Counted from the stretch's first letter, positions 1 to 9,374 are shown. The stretch is 32,953 nucleotides of DNA from a virus (IMGVR_UViG_3300010392_000700:1-32953), one strand, 5' to 3'. Made by a program: numbers and translations. Notes: generated from the letters alone by a model not told the origin.

Positions 1-1009
1 AACCTTTGTATAAATATAGTTCATCATTGATAGATCTAGTTGCAGAAGCATAATCTCCTAATGTAACTACATGCTCAGGATGCTTATTTAAAACACTATA
101 ATCAACATCATCTGAACCTGTTGTATCATATTGACTTTCTTTATCTGCCAGTAAAATTATATCATGTTGAGCTTCATATTTATTTGTACCTAATGTTTTA
201 AAGTAATTATTAACAGCATCAGAGATTACTTTTGCATCGGTTTCATTTAATCCAGCACCACCAAATACACAGCCTTGTCTTCTTGTTGATTTTTCAGAAT
301 TTGTGCCTAAAAAACTCATTTCTGCATTTGGCAGTCCTGTGCTAGGAGTTATGCCATCAAATATTAATACTCCATTTTTATAATAATCTTTTTTATTTAT
401 AGCCGGTCTTGAAATTATTACCATTCCACTTGAATCTGTAATTGCGGCATTTGCATTTGTATTGTCATTTAATCTAGCCGCTGAATTGTTAGTTGGATAT
501 CTAGATCGCAAATAAGAGTCGTGCGCTCCGCTATATCCGAAATCGGCATTCCCAGAAGCCTCGATGTTATCCATTATGTAAATACCAAGGCAAGCATCAT
601 CTTGTTTGTATTTTCCGTTACCATCTAATATATAATTATTTTTCAGTAAATCAGCTATTCCATCTCCTTTAAATCCATTACTTGCTAAGAAATTTGGAGA
701 GCCTGAATGTATATATAAATCATTAGTGCTGGGAGTAATCCAATTTAAAAACGATTCTCCATTATCATTTATGTGCCCACCTTCTAAATGAAAGAAATCT
801 AATTTTGCCCATGTTCCATAATCAACAATGGGTTTTACTAATACAGCATTTTGATCAGAAGCGACTTGTGCGCTAGGTTTTGTAATAAAGGCATCATAAA
901 CAGCTTGATATTCTTCTGTGAACCCAGCTTGTGCCGCCCCAATCACCCCATTCCTCACAGGGTTTTTAATTGGCGACATAGCAGGGCGTTGGTCGGTTAG
1001 AAGTTTCAT
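1..1009 (-). CDS. Tail or adhesion protein, 3' end cut by window
   Basis: Reading the minus strand from an ATG at 1009 gives an open frame of 336 codons with no stop before the window edge, so the C-terminus is missing. The protein begins MKLLTDQRPAMSPIKNPVRNG. It is rich in G, N, D and S, with aromatic residues in short beta-like stretches (DYGTWAKLDFFHLEGG, ESFLNWITP), as in phage tail-tip or host-recognition proteins with a concanavalin-like fold. No catalytic motif is visible. It is the last gene of the tail block, after the tape measure and the GH16 gene, which supports a tail-fibre or receptor-binding role. The family assignment is an inference. Confidence 0.65.
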   Translation of the reverse strand, partial: MKLLTDQRPAMSPIKNPVRNGVIGAAQAGFTEEYQAVYDAFITKPSAQVASDQNAVLVKPIVDYGTWAKLDFFHLEGGHINDNGESFLNWITPSTNDLYIHSGSPNFLASNGFKGDGIADLLKNNYILDGNGKYKQDDACLGIYIMDNIEASGNADFGYSGAHDSYLRSRYPTNNSAARLNDNTNANAAITDSSGMVIISRPAINKKDYYKNGVLIFDGITPSTGLPNAEMSFLGTNSEKSTRRQGCVFGGAGLNETDAKVISDAVNNYFKTLGTNKYEAQHDIILLADKESQYDTTGSDDVDYSVLNKHPEHVVTLGDYASATRSINDELYLYKG

Positions 1010-1032
1010 AATTTAGCTTTTAGTTGCAAGGA

Positions 1033-1248
1033 TTACGAATTTGGTTTTAGATCCTTTACGCTTATACCTGGCTCTTCGTCGGAATAATCAGGAATATAGG
1101 TGTAGTTCCATTCGAATACAGGATCGCCATCGAAATCCTCTTCAGGATAAAAGCTGCGTTTTGTTATTCTACCGGTTCCGTCTTTTTCGGTTGGTTGTGA
1201 ACTCTTCCACTTATGTGGATGTAAGTTTCTATCTTGGGTTAGTGCCAT
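1033..1248 (-). CDS. Small hypothetical protein, first gene of the tail-end operon
   Basis: This is a 71-aa acidic protein (MALTQDRNLHPHKWKSSQP...) with an aromatic stretch, FEWNYTYIPDYSDEEPG, near residues 45-60. No domain was recognised. It starts about 28 nt downstream of a copy of the phage promoter motif and ends 23 nt before the tail protein starts, so the two are probably co-transcribed. Its position suggests a small virion or tail-fibre accessory protein, but nothing in the sequence proves this. Confidence 0.6.
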   Translation of the reverse strand: MALTQDRNLHPHKWKSSQPTEKDGTGRITKRSFYPEEDFDGDPVFEWNYTYIPDYSDEEPGISVKDLKPNS

Positions 1249-1276
1249 AACATTCTACTTTTAATTATTAATACTG

Positions 1277-1311
1277 CTAAATAAGCCAATATATATAGGT
1301 GTTTAAAGGAC
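1277..1311 (-). promoter_or_regulatory. Putative phage late promoter, copy A
   Basis: The minus strand reads GTCCTTTA (1311-1304), 19 nt, then TTATTTAG (1284-1277). The 8-mer resembles the Bacteroidota -7 box TAnnTTTG. The ATG of the 71-aa gene lies 28 nt downstream. It is one of five copies with identical spacing in this window. Confidence 0.65.
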
Positions 1312-1335
1312 AAAAATAAGCGGGAAAACCCGCTT
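1311..1335 (-). terminator. Rho-independent terminator after the GH16 gene
   Basis: A perfect 7-bp stem (AAGCGGG/CCCGCTT, 1318-1324 and 1329-1335) with an AAAA loop is followed on the minus strand by TATTTTTG. It lies 17 nt past the GH16 stop. Its U-tract runs straight into promoter copy A. Confidence 0.8.
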
Positions 1336-1352
1336 TAATTAAAAATTAAGAA

Positions 1353-2018
1353 TTACGAATTAAGAATGCCTGTTGCTTCGACTTGTTTTACATTCATGGT
1401 TAATCGTGTTTGATGTGGGAGTGGATCTTCTGCCCAACCGCCAATGGCAAGGTTTATTAATAAGTAATACTTTTGCTTTCGGTAGCGGTTAAAGATTATT
1501 TTTCGTGTACGGCCGTCGACTTTCCACCACATAAATACTTTATTCCATTTTAAGCCGTAAGTGTGATAACCGGTCCAATCACCTTTTATTTTTTTATTTC
1601 TTTTCTTATGCTTTTTACTTCCGTAATCTTCACCCCAATGGTGAGTCGTTTGCAGGGTGTTTGATTCCTGGGATATCCATTCAAAAATATCTATCTCATA
1701 AATTGAACCTTTTGGTGCGTTTACTGGAAGCAACCAGGCGGCAGGAAAAGCACTACGGAAGTTATCGAATCGGCAACGTAATGAGATCTCACCTTTTGCA
1801 CCATTAAAAATAATTCCTTCGGTTCTGGCTTTGTTGATACTTGATAAACATCCGGAGTTAAAAGGTTTTAATCCCTCGGTGTTTATCCTGAGTGCTGTAA
1901 TAGACCATTCCTTGTTCACCGGATTGAATACGCAATTCTCAGGGCGATAAATCTGCAGTTCGTCGCACCAATAGCGATCCCATAGTATTGGAAATAATTT
2001 TTTGGTAATATCTATCAT
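1353..2018 (-). CDS. GH16-family glycoside hydrolase (beta-glucanase-like)
   Basis: This 221-aa protein probably hydrolyses beta-1,3/1,4-linked or marine polysaccharide. The key evidence is YEIDIFEW near residue 107. It matches the GH16 signature E-x-D-x-x-E, with candidate nucleophile E108, D110 and acid/base E113. PAAWLLP (92-98), HHWG, and the late WTGYHTYGLKW and NLAIGGWAED segments also fit the jelly-roll fold. There is no signal peptide. The ATG at 2018 is preceded by GGAGG at good spacing; a TTG 15 nt upstream overlaps that site and is unlikely. It lies 21 nt after the tape measure gene, so it may be a tail-borne depolymerase for capsule or exopolysaccharide. Substrate cannot be read from the sequence. 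Confidence 0.85.
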   Translation of the reverse strand: MIDITKKLFPILWDRYWCDELQIYRPENCVFNPVNKEWSITALRINTEGLKPFNSGCLSSINKARTEGIIFNGAKGEISLRCRFDNFRSAFPAAWLLPVNAPKGSIYEIDIFEWISQESNTLQTTHHWGEDYGSKKHKKRNKKIKGDWTGYHTYGLKWNKVFMWWKVDGRTRKIIFNRYRKQKYYLLINLAIGGWAEDPLPHQTRLTMNVKQVEATGILNS

Positions 2019-2039
2019 AATATAGTCCTCCAATAATAT

Positions 2040-4907
2040 TTAATTTCTCGAAGCTCCATTTTCAATTGAATCGAGTTTTCGGGTTTCGGTTCTTATTTTA
2101 TGAACCTGTTCGTTGTTATAAAATGCTTCGGCTTTTATTCCTTCGGCAAGTTGAGCACTAAGCATGGCATTTACTTCGGTGCTTTTCTGAATTAGAGCTT
2201 CTATTTGGCCCATATCTAAACCTTGTGAACTTCCTGCATTGGAATAATCACCTTCGGCAAACTGTGGTACTCTGTGAGCCATTATGCTATCTATTAGGCT
2301 CGGAGTATTCATCTGAATATTTCGAAAAGTTTTACCATCGATAACCATTTCCGGATCGGCAGTTTCACCAAACAATCCGAAGCCTGGTGTAAAAGTTGGT
2401 TCGCTGTAAACGCCTGTTGTACCTTTACTTACTGTGCTGTTATATACTTTACCATCATCGGCACCACGCACATTATATTTACCTTTAGCATACTGAGCAG
2501 AGTTAATTGTTCCTATTTCAACGGCTCCTGCAGCACCAACCAGTGCAGCCATAATAAATGATAATGGAGGGGGCGAGCCTCCTAATGCTTGAGTAACACC
2601 CATGGCTGTATTAATGATAGCTTGGGTTAATGCAATATTCTTTTGTTTCTTGGCATATTTCTTTTCAATACGATCCTTTTCTTTTGCATTATCTCCGGCA
2701 GCTTTTAATTCACGTTGTTTAGATTGTTCGTATCGGTTGCTTATAGCACCTGTAAGATTCATTATTGCACCGCCCCATTTTGCTGTTTCGGTTGCAATCT
2801 TACTCCACATTTGTTGAGTAGAGTCAACCTGCGCTTGATTATACTTATCAACAATCGCTTTCTTCTGCCTTTGGTATTCTTCTTCACGAATAAGACCGTT
2901 GGCATACTCTTCTTCTAATGCAACAAGTTTTAAATTCTTCTCTTCTTCGTCTGTTTCGGCATCGGCAATATCTTGTTCTAATTGTGCAATTTTGTACCGA
3001 TCTTTTATATCTTTTTTTGCAGCTTCATACTCTTCGTAAGATAATAGACCATCGACATAAGCCTGTCCAACAAACTCAAGTTCCTTGCGCTTTTCTTCTT
3101 CAAGAGTTACTAAACCATACTGTCGGCGAATATTCTGTTTACGCTGCTCAATTTCTTCCATAAGAGCGATTTCTTCGTCGCCCTGGACTTCTAACCAATC
3201 AAGGTTTAGTTCGCCTAAGTTTGCTGTTAATTTTCTAAGTTCAGATTCAGTAATCTTTACTTTTTTATCAAGAACTGCAGCATCAATTTTTTTAACTTTC
3301 TCAAGTGTCTCTTGAAGCTTTTTATACTGAGCTTCTTCGTCCTTAATCGTATTTAAATAAACTTGCCGCTTATCAATCAATTCCTGAATCTGTTCGTTTG
3401 AAAGTTTATTTAAATCAATCTCAATACCTATATTTTGAGCAGTCTTGATTAATTCCGTATTAAATTGTTTGTATGCTTCTTCTTCTGCATTTAATATTTC
3501 TTTTGCTTGTATTCCTGTTGCAATACCTTCTCTCTTAGTTTTATTACCAAGTAGAGCCATCTTTTGAAATAATGATAATTCTTTATTATTTATAACTGTG
3601 GCTAAATCATTTAACTCGGTACCAGTTTGTTTTTTTATACTCGACCATAATTTACTTACTGCAGATCCTTGTCCCAACATTTTAAGATAAGCTTCGTTTA
3701 GTTCCTTACTGGCCACTAAATTATTTTGTTGGGAGATCGTTAAATCATCAGTATTATCGACCATACTTTCAAGACCCTCGTTTACTTCCGAAAGAGTTGA
3801 AATAAATTGTATTCCGGCATCTTCTCCGGGACCTCCAAAAATGTCGGCAAGAGCTTGTCCTACTTCCTGACTTTGAGGTGGCATTTCCGCTAATTTTTTA
3901 GAAACCATACTAATGGCTTCAGACATTTTCATCTCACCACTCTGAAGTTTCTCAGACATTTCCTTGCTGCTTATTCCAATGTTTTCAAGAGCTTCCTTCG
4001 TTGCAGGAGTAAGTTCTCTTAAACGAATGTTTGCTTCTTTAATGGCATCAACTCCTTTATCTGAGAAAATACCATCTTTAGTTTGTTTTGATATTGCAAC
4101 AATAAACTGTTCGGCATTATACCCTGCCTCACGGAAATATGCGGGATACTCGCGAAGATTATCAAGAAATTCTCCATTAACATCGGCACCGGCTTGAAAT
4201 CCTTTTTCAATCAAATCGAACGATTCGGAAAAGGAAATATTCATTTGTTTAGAAAGGTTATTGGTAGCTTCTAAAACTTTATTAAAATCTTTGTCGTAAA
4301 CTTCTGCAATAGACATGGCTCTCGCTGTGGTGGTATTAAGCGAAGCTCCTGTCATGTCAGTAAGTGATTTAACTTCTTTTCTTAAACCTCGAAGTTTAGT
4401 TGTAAAATCAACAACTCGTTTAGCTCCCAATAATATAGTCCCTAATCCAAGAGCAGGCATTAAACTTTTTATTCCGCTCATTGCTTTACCCCAAAGGCTT
4501 GTTTGCTTGGTAGTTCCAAACATTTCACCTTTCACCTTTTTCAATTGACCGGTTACTTTTTGCAGATCATTGGATTTTTGAATGTACTCAGCTGTTCCCT
4601 GATTTAACTTCTTTATATCTTTAATAAGAACTTTCTTTGCTCTGGATAAATCATTAAAGTTTGTACCGTTCAGGTTCTTTAACACTTTGGCTGTATCGAA
4701 CGAAGATTTCTTTAGGTTGTTTATATCCTGATTTACCTTCTTAAGTGCTTCGTCGTTTTTCTTCCAGGCATTCAGATCTCCTGCTTTCTGAGCTTCTTTT
4801 ATGGCATCGCGATATTTCTTCGCACTCTTTGCAAGCTTCTGAATCATTTCATCGGCATTCTTGCCGTTTACATCAACCGTGGTGGTTGCCTTTTCGTTAA
4901 TAGCCAT
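2040..4907 (-). CDS. Phage tail tape measure protein
   Basis: This 955-aa protein sets tail length and helps DNA passage. Residues 1-140 are charged and helical. A hydrophobic stretch lies near 150 (LMPALGLGTILLGAK). Residues 160-420 form a TP901-type tape measure core, with segments such as KQMNISFSESFDLIEKG and IFGGPGEDAG. Long charged coiled-coil segments cover about 480-690. A hydrophobic stretch near 775-800 (LSFIMAALVGAAGAVEIG) could insert in the host membrane. The ATG overlaps the stop of the upstream gene in a TAATG joint, which implies coupled translation. The assignment is firm from length, architecture and position. Siphovirus versus myovirus cannot be decided here, because sheath and baseplate genes lie outside the window or are absent. 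Confidence 0.93.
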   Translation of the reverse strand: MAINEKATTTVDVNGKNADEMIQKLAKSAKKYRDAIKEAQKAGDLNAWKKNDEALKKVNQDINNLKKSSFDTAKVLKNLNGTNFNDLSRAKKVLIKDIKKLNQGTAEYIQKSNDLQKVTGQLKKVKGEMFGTTKQTSLWGKAMSGIKSLMPALGLGTILLGAKRVVDFTTKLRGLRKEVKSLTDMTGASLNTTTARAMSIAEVYDKDFNKVLEATNNLSKQMNISFSESFDLIEKGFQAGADVNGEFLDNLREYPAYFREAGYNAEQFIVAISKQTKDGIFSDKGVDAIKEANIRLRELTPATKEALENIGISSKEMSEKLQSGEMKMSEAISMVSKKLAEMPPQSQEVGQALADIFGGPGEDAGIQFISTLSEVNEGLESMVDNTDDLTISQQNNLVASKELNEAYLKMLGQGSAVSKLWSSIKKQTGTELNDLATVINNKELSLFQKMALLGNKTKREGIATGIQAKEILNAEEEAYKQFNTELIKTAQNIGIEIDLNKLSNEQIQELIDKRQVYLNTIKDEEAQYKKLQETLEKVKKIDAAVLDKKVKITESELRKLTANLGELNLDWLEVQGDEEIALMEEIEQRKQNIRRQYGLVTLEEEKRKELEFVGQAYVDGLLSYEEYEAAKKDIKDRYKIAQLEQDIADAETDEEEKNLKLVALEEEYANGLIREEEYQRQKKAIVDKYNQAQVDSTQQMWSKIATETAKWGGAIMNLTGAISNRYEQSKQRELKAAGDNAKEKDRIEKKYAKKQKNIALTQAIINTAMGVTQALGGSPPPLSFIMAALVGAAGAVEIGTINSAQYAKGKYNVRGADDGKVYNSTVSKGTTGVYSEPTFTPGFGLFGETADPEMVIDGKTFRNIQMNTPSLIDSIMAHRVPQFAEGDYSNAGSSQGLDMGQIEALIQKSTEVNAMLSAQLAEGIKAEAFYNNEQVHKIRTETRKLDSIENGASRN

Positions 4908-5293
4908 TAGTCTAGTGTTTCGATATTTTCAATAATTGCCACTTGTGCTTTTTGTCCATACTTCTCGGTAAGGATCTCTCCCAGGCGTTTTACATGTCGG
5001 TAAAAAACAGGAGTGTACCATAATCGTTTTTTTCGAGTGTTGGATGTAATTCCAACATCGTCCATAGTCACTCCTTTACCAACTGCCATTTCAATGTACT
5101 TACCGTAATAGTTATATATAAATTCTATTCTATTAATATTGCCTCCTGTTTCCATAAACACATGCGCTGCAAAACTTTCCGATAAAGCGAATGTGTCGTT
5201 TATCTTTAAATCATAAACCTTTTTTTCAAAAGCAGTAATCAATATATCTGCCCACGCTTCGGCAGTAAGTTGTAAATCAACATTCTTAGCCAT
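4907..5293 (-). CDS. Tail completion or minor tail protein (hypothetical)
   Basis: This 128-aa protein (MAKNVDLQLTAEAWADILITAF...) has a helical N-terminus and a basic C-terminal part (TRKKRLWYTPVFYRHVKRLGEI). I recognise it only as the kind of protein found just before the tape measure gene in Bacteroidota phages. The start overlaps the end of the preceding gene by 8 nt, and its stop overlaps the tape measure start, so three genes are tightly coupled. A tail-completion or tail-chaperone role is inferred from position alone. Confidence 0.65.
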   Translation of the reverse strand: MAKNVDLQLTAEAWADILITAFEKKVYDLKINDTFALSESFAAHVFMETGGNINRIEFIYNYYGKYIEMAVGKGVTMDDVGITSNTRKKRLWYTPVFYRHVKRLGEILTEKYGQKAQVAIIENIETLD

Positions 5294-5798
5294 TTATCCA
5301 ATCGTTAGCATTGTATCGTATATTTAAAATAGGCTCGTTGCTGAATGTTACCATCAAACCTAAATAGCCTGTGTGTATTAAAGTCATTTCTTCGGCTTGG
5401 AAACTACCTAAATCAAGTTTCTCTAAACCGAAAAGAATATCTTCGTGAATATCATTGTTGTAATCCTTTTTAAACTTCGAGAAGATCTTGCGTTCCGTAT
5501 CGCGCAACTCTCGTTTAATGGTTTCGTTCTCATCGTAATCTTTCCCTTTATACTTAAGTAAGAAATAAGTATAAAACTGTCGTTCGGTTGTGCGCCCTTC
5601 GTTGTAACCTTTTCTAAAGCTGAACACATCTTTTATCAATAAGTGAATGCCAGGTGGCCGAGAAGTTCTTATAAACTCATCTAAACCAAACAAGCTGCTT
5701 ACGCGATGAAACTTTTTATTTGTGTCATCAATATGAGCGATCTCTTTTAACCTGGTCGCTACATCTTTCATGTAATTTATGTGATCGTATTCAGCCAT
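5286..5798 (-). CDS. Hypothetical head-tail or tail assembly protein
   Basis: This 170-aa protein begins MAEYDHINYMKDVATRLKEI. The frame stays open further upstream, but the ATG at 5798 is preferred. It falls one base after the stop of the previous gene (TAA-G-ATG), and a longer form would run 48 nt into that gene. The protein is mixed alpha/beta, charged, and lacks membrane segments or a recognisable motif. Its place between head-tail connectors and tape measure suggests a neck or tail-terminator component. Confidence applies to the gene rather than to that role. Confidence 0.6.
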   Translation of the reverse strand: MAEYDHINYMKDVATRLKEIAHIDDTNKKFHRVSSLFGLDEFIRTSRPPGIHLLIKDVFSFRKGYNEGRTTERQFYTYFLLKYKGKDYDENETIKRELRDTERKIFSKFKKDYNNDIHEDILFGLEKLDLGSFQAEEMTLIHTGYLGLMVTFSNEPILNIRYNANDWING

Positions 5799-5799
5799 C

Positions 5800-6750
5800 T
5801 TATTTATCCTTTTTTCGTGCAGCCGCTCGCTCTTCCATACTTTCAAGCATTCCTAAAATATCATATAATAAGGTTGCTCTGATTTTATCAACATCGTGGC
5901 CCGTTTCGTTTTGTATAATAATAGTAAGTTTGTTCATTGCTTTAAAAACATCTGTTCCTATTCCTTCGCCTGGCTTAAATGTTAAAGGAAATTTCTGAGC
6001 TATATAGTTTCGGGATCCCTCATAAAATAGTAAAGCGGCATTCTTATATTTTATTGGAAGATTAGAAAACTGAATAGCAATTCGTTCGATCTGTGCCGCA
6101 TTAAAATGAATGCGTTTATCACCATCAAAATCGTTTGAGTTAATTTCAAGTTCTGTTTTTGACGGACGATACAATACAGCAAAGAACATACTCAACCACC
6201 AAGGATCTTTTGTTTCGTTGTAGCGTGTAAAATATGTTTCGGCAAAGATGTATTCGGCAAAAACAAAATTGGTTAATGCATCTGCAGGTCCGCAATAAGT
6301 CTGATTATCAAAAGTAAACTCAGGAATAAGATTTTTGGTGAGGCGAGATTGCAATACAAAGGTGTTTTCGATTTTATCCTGCCCGTCGTATTTTTCAGTA
6401 AACATCCAACGCAAGTGCGAAGCGGCAAACTGTAAATCTGTAATAGATATTAAATAAGATTTATCTTTAATAGTTGTTGCATAATAATAAGCAACTTCGG
6501 GTTTAAAACACGGAATAGTAGTTTTTGTGGTTTTCTTCCACAAGTAAAAATAAAGCTCATTATCGATGTATTCTTCTTCCTTTTTAAGAACTTTAAAATC
6601 GAGCACTTCCAACCATAGTTTTATTAAAAACTCGTTCAGGTTGGTAACATCCTGCATCAACTCAGCAACTCGTAAAAGTTGCATTTCAGTTAACTCATTC
6701 CATCGCGAGGCAGTTTTATAAATATCATTATTTAAGGTGATCGTATCCAC
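5800..6750 (-). CDS. Hypothetical structural or assembly protein, GTG start
   Basis: This 316-aa protein starts at GTG (6750). The sequence GGGAGG lies 8 nt upstream, and only two bases separate it from the previous stop, so this unusual start is well supported; the next in-frame ATG would lose 22 residues. The protein is rich in aromatic residues and alpha-helical, with segments such as DPWWLSMFFAVLYRPSK near residue 180 and a basic tail (EERAAARKKDK). No domain was recognised. It sits in the connector region, between the DUF6712-like gene and the tail completion genes. A virion assembly role is likely from context but unproven. Confidence 0.6.
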   Translation of the reverse strand: MDTITLNNDIYKTASRWNELTEMQLLRVAELMQDVTNLNEFLIKLWLEVLDFKVLKKEEEYIDNELYFYLWKKTTKTTIPCFKPEVAYYYATTIKDKSYLISITDLQFAASHLRWMFTEKYDGQDKIENTFVLQSRLTKNLIPEFTFDNQTYCGPADALTNFVFAEYIFAETYFTRYNETKDPWWLSMFFAVLYRPSKTELEINSNDFDGDKRIHFNAAQIERIAIQFSNLPIKYKNAALLFYEGSRNYIAQKFPLTFKPGEGIGTDVFKAMNKLTIIIQNETGHDVDKIRATLLYDILGMLESMEERAAARKKDK

Positions 6751-6752
6751 GA

Positions 6753-7703
6753 TTAACCTCCCGCTTTAAAGAAGTTATAATCGGCAGAGTTCTCGAACGA
6801 CTCCGAATTTTCATCGTACAAATCGCTATTCTTATAATCCGGATAATCATCCACATTATTAAGAATTGTATTCAACGCTTTATTGAGATAAAACACGCCC
6901 ATACGCTCAATCTTTTCGCGATCGGCTTCGAGTACCACTTGCAGATCCACTGTAGGTTTATAATCGAGTTCGTCGTTGGTATATTTATTAGCAACCAAAT
7001 CTCTTGCCTTGGTAATGTAGGCAATGGCATATTTTAAATTTGAAAGAATTGCTTTGTTGGCCACTGAAACAGATCCCGAATTAATCTCAGATAAAAGAGT
7101 GGCGTAAAGATCCTCGCTAATCTTCGATTTAATTTCCGAATCATCAACATTTCGCATTATTCCTTTGGCACTATAGAACCATAAACGACTTTCATTAATA
7201 GGGTAATGATTGTGAAAATCGGAAGCACTTTGAATTAAAGTTGATTTTTGTAAGGTATATGCATCACTTCCCGACCATAACGGAAACGAATCCACGTTAT
7301 CTTCCATATATTTTAAAATGATTTCTATAGAATCCCATCCTTGCGAAACGGTTGCTTTAATTAAATTGGCCACGCGGGTAACCGAAGCAGGAGCAGCGGT
7401 TTGTGTACTGTTAACAGTAAAGCCACCTTCCGAAACTTCCAAATCCATAAAGCGAGCAGCTGCGGCCATAACAAATTTACTTAAGGCTCGTTGTGTATGC
7501 TCAAGTAATTTGTTTAAGGTTTCAACATTGTTAAGCTCAGCATCATAATAAACCTGCAGCTCATCATATTGCGCCTGACCTAAGTATTTAATAATATACT
7601 TTTGTTCAGTTTCTTCAATAAAAGGAGCAAAGGATTGCTCGAACGTTACTTCGTTAGAAATCCTAATGTGTTGTTGTATTTCAGTAAGGGTTTTTAGTAA
7701 CAT
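6753..7703 (-). CDS. Head-tail connector-like protein (DUF6712-like)
   Basis: This 316-aa protein begins MLLKTLTEIQQHIRISNEV. The opening, with a helix followed by FAPFIEETEQKYIIKYLGQAQYDEL, resembles the DUF6712 family that follows the portal gene in many Bacteroidota phages and is thought to act as a head-tail adaptor. The ATG lies just after the portal stop with a 3-nt gap. The rest is helical, with an acidic C-terminal tail (residues 285-310). The family call is from memory of sequence patterns and should be checked by profile search. Confidence 0.6.
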   Translation of the reverse strand: MLLKTLTEIQQHIRISNEVTFEQSFAPFIEETEQKYIIKYLGQAQYDELQVYYDAELNNVETLNKLLEHTQRALSKFVMAAAARFMDLEVSEGGFTVNSTQTAAPASVTRVANLIKATVSQGWDSIEIILKYMEDNVDSFPLWSGSDAYTLQKSTLIQSASDFHNHYPINESRLWFYSAKGIMRNVDDSEIKSKISEDLYATLLSEINSGSVSVANKAILSNLKYAIAYITKARDLVANKYTNDELDYKPTVDLQVVLEADREKIERMGVFYLNKALNTILNNVDDYPDYKNSDLYDENSESFENSADYNFFKAGG

Positions 7704-7706
7704 AGC

Positions 7707-9131
7707 TTACATATTTTCTTGTCCAACAGATTTAGTTGCACCCGTTCCCTGGTCAAGTGTGGTTAAGGATAAATTCATTATCTCAAAATGAATATCAGGA
7801 TCCCATCCGTTAAAATCACGAATTAAATAAAGAGGTCGGAGCAAGCGATCACGATAAGGTTTCATTAAAGCTTGCTTAATTATGAAAAGCTCGCGAGCTT
7901 CGGTTCCATTAATACTTTTGTTTGAACCGGGAGCCGATCCAATTAAAGAAGGATGCACACCCATTGCAAATGAAATCATATTCGAACCCTGCTCAATGTC
8001 TTTAATATATTCGCCACCGGTGAACTTATTATCGATGGCTTCCACCTGCATCCATACAATTTCTTTACCGTCGGGTGTGGTTTTATATGTTGTTATAATT
8101 GCTTTACCTGCATTCTCAGGTCCCGACAAAAATTTATTGATATTCTCATATTCCTTTAGTTTTCGTTCTGCTTGTTTCTTTTCATCGGTAATTTTCTCAG
8201 TTGCAAATATTGATGGGAAATAATCTGCATGAAGCTTAACCACATACTTAATGGTCATCATGGTTTTTACCAAAGATTTTTTCATTTCCGGAATGGAGCG
8301 AACAAAATCGTACCAATGTTCAAAGATCGAATACCAATAAGGTTTTTGGTAGTAACTTTTTCCCGGAGTTGGAAACTGTACCGGAACAATGTATCGGAAA
8401 ACATTTTTGTCGGTTTCTTTTTTCTTACCATCGTCGAGCCATTCAAGCTTACCCAATCGGCGCATTAAATCGGCATATGGTCGTTTACCATCGAGCACCT
8501 TAGTAACTTCGGGTGGGAGAATATCTTTATCTTCGTCGCCCTCAATAGACGAGTCGTTTTGTCCCCAATGCGACCAGTAAAAATGGTTTTCAATCTTTCC
8601 CGTTTTGGGATTCATAACTTCCCAACGGCTATATGCAGCTTCTTTATGGTTAATCTCCACAATCTTATCACGCTTACCGTTCAGAATTACTTCAGGAAAA
8701 CAATTAAAGAAAGTTCTCATATCGTTTACCTGCTCCAAGAAAAAACCCGAAATATCGTTGTGTTTAAAAAACTCGTTTATTTCATCATTTTTATAATCAG
8801 GAATAAAAGTTCGCTTTCCTGTTTTATCATCAACTTGGTATTTGCCATAAACAATTCCATCACCATAGGTTAAATCAATATTAAACCCTAAAGGGGCAGA
8901 AACATCGGGTACTTTATAAATTTTATCAAGTACTTGCATTGGAAGATCGTTATCTTCGCCCCAATAAGCAACACCACGGTATTTCGTTTTATTAATTTCA
9001 ACCTCTTCCGGATCTTTATCCGAAGATTTTAGAATTTTATCGCTATCGGTTTCGGTAATTACCAATGCTGCGGTGTTTTTCAAATAAGCAATATCGCCTG
9101 CACCTGAAAATATAATTTCGTTTGTTTCCAT
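7707..9131 (-). CDS. Phage portal protein
   Basis: This 474-aa protein forms the dodecameric DNA entry channel at one capsid vertex. Size and position (after terminase, before connectors) fit. The sequence has the look of portals from Bacteroidota phages: an N-terminal wing (YWGEDNDLPMQVLDKIY, about residues 57-73), a central helical region with alternating lysines (325-345), and the C-terminal GVHPSLIGSAPGSNKSINGT (about 405-424), where portals often have GIPP-type turns. The start overlaps the preceding stop in a TAATG joint. The C-terminus is short and acidic. I am confident of the function although no catalytic motif exists to confirm it. Confidence 0.82.
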   Translation of the reverse strand: METNEIIFSGAGDIAYLKNTAALVITETDSDKILKSSDKDPEEVEINKTKYRGVAYWGEDNDLPMQVLDKIYKVPDVSAPLGFNIDLTYGDGIVYGKYQVDDKTGKRTFIPDYKNDEINEFFKHNDISGFFLEQVNDMRTFFNCFPEVILNGKRDKIVEINHKEAAYSRWEVMNPKTGKIENHFYWSHWGQNDSSIEGDEDKDILPPEVTKVLDGKRPYADLMRRLGKLEWLDDGKKKETDKNVFRYIVPVQFPTPGKSYYQKPYWYSIFEHWYDFVRSIPEMKKSLVKTMMTIKYVVKLHADYFPSIFATEKITDEKKQAERKLKEYENINKFLSGPENAGKAIITTYKTTPDGKEIVWMQVEAIDNKFTGGEYIKDIEQGSNMISFAMGVHPSLIGSAPGSNKSINGTEARELFIIKQALMKPYRDRLLRPLYLIRDFNGWDPDIHFEIMNLSLTTLDQGTGATKSVGQENM

Positions 9132-9361
9132 TATATGTACACTTCCATGCTTTTAAATTCAACAATAAGAATATGTCGCACCGTTCGCACTTCTCCCGAA
9201 ACTTTATGCCGAAGGTTTACCGTTTTATTTTTATGGTTAATGCTTGTAGAAACAACATCGTCGGCATGGATCAGCTCACCGCTTTTCGTTCTGTATTTTA
9301 ATGAGAACGGCTGCGGATCTTCCATCTGCTTAAGCATTTGTTTTCGGCTAATTAATCCCAT
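9131..9361 (-). CDS. Small conserved phage protein preceding the portal gene
   Basis: This 76-aa basic protein (MGLISRKQMLKQMEDPQPF...) consists of a short helix followed by beta-strand-like segments (GELIHADDVVSTSINHKNKTVNLRH, residues 29-53). The composition suggests a small SH3- or Tudor-like barrel, but that is a guess. It is the first gene after promoter copy B, only 13 nt past the -7 box, so its mRNA leader must be very short. Its stop overlaps the portal start, so it probably aids portal translation or assembly. No function is assigned. Confidence 0.6.
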   Translation of the reverse strand: MGLISRKQMLKQMEDPQPFSLKYRTKSGELIHADDVVSTSINHKNKTVNLRHKVSGEVRTVRHILIVEFKSMEVYI

Positions 9362-9374
9362 ATTCTTTTTTATG

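Noticed and set aside
1-1009. Diversity-generating retroelement variable region in the tail gene
   Set aside because: No reverse transcriptase gene or template repeat is visible in the window, and the AAT/AAC richness matches the general base composition.
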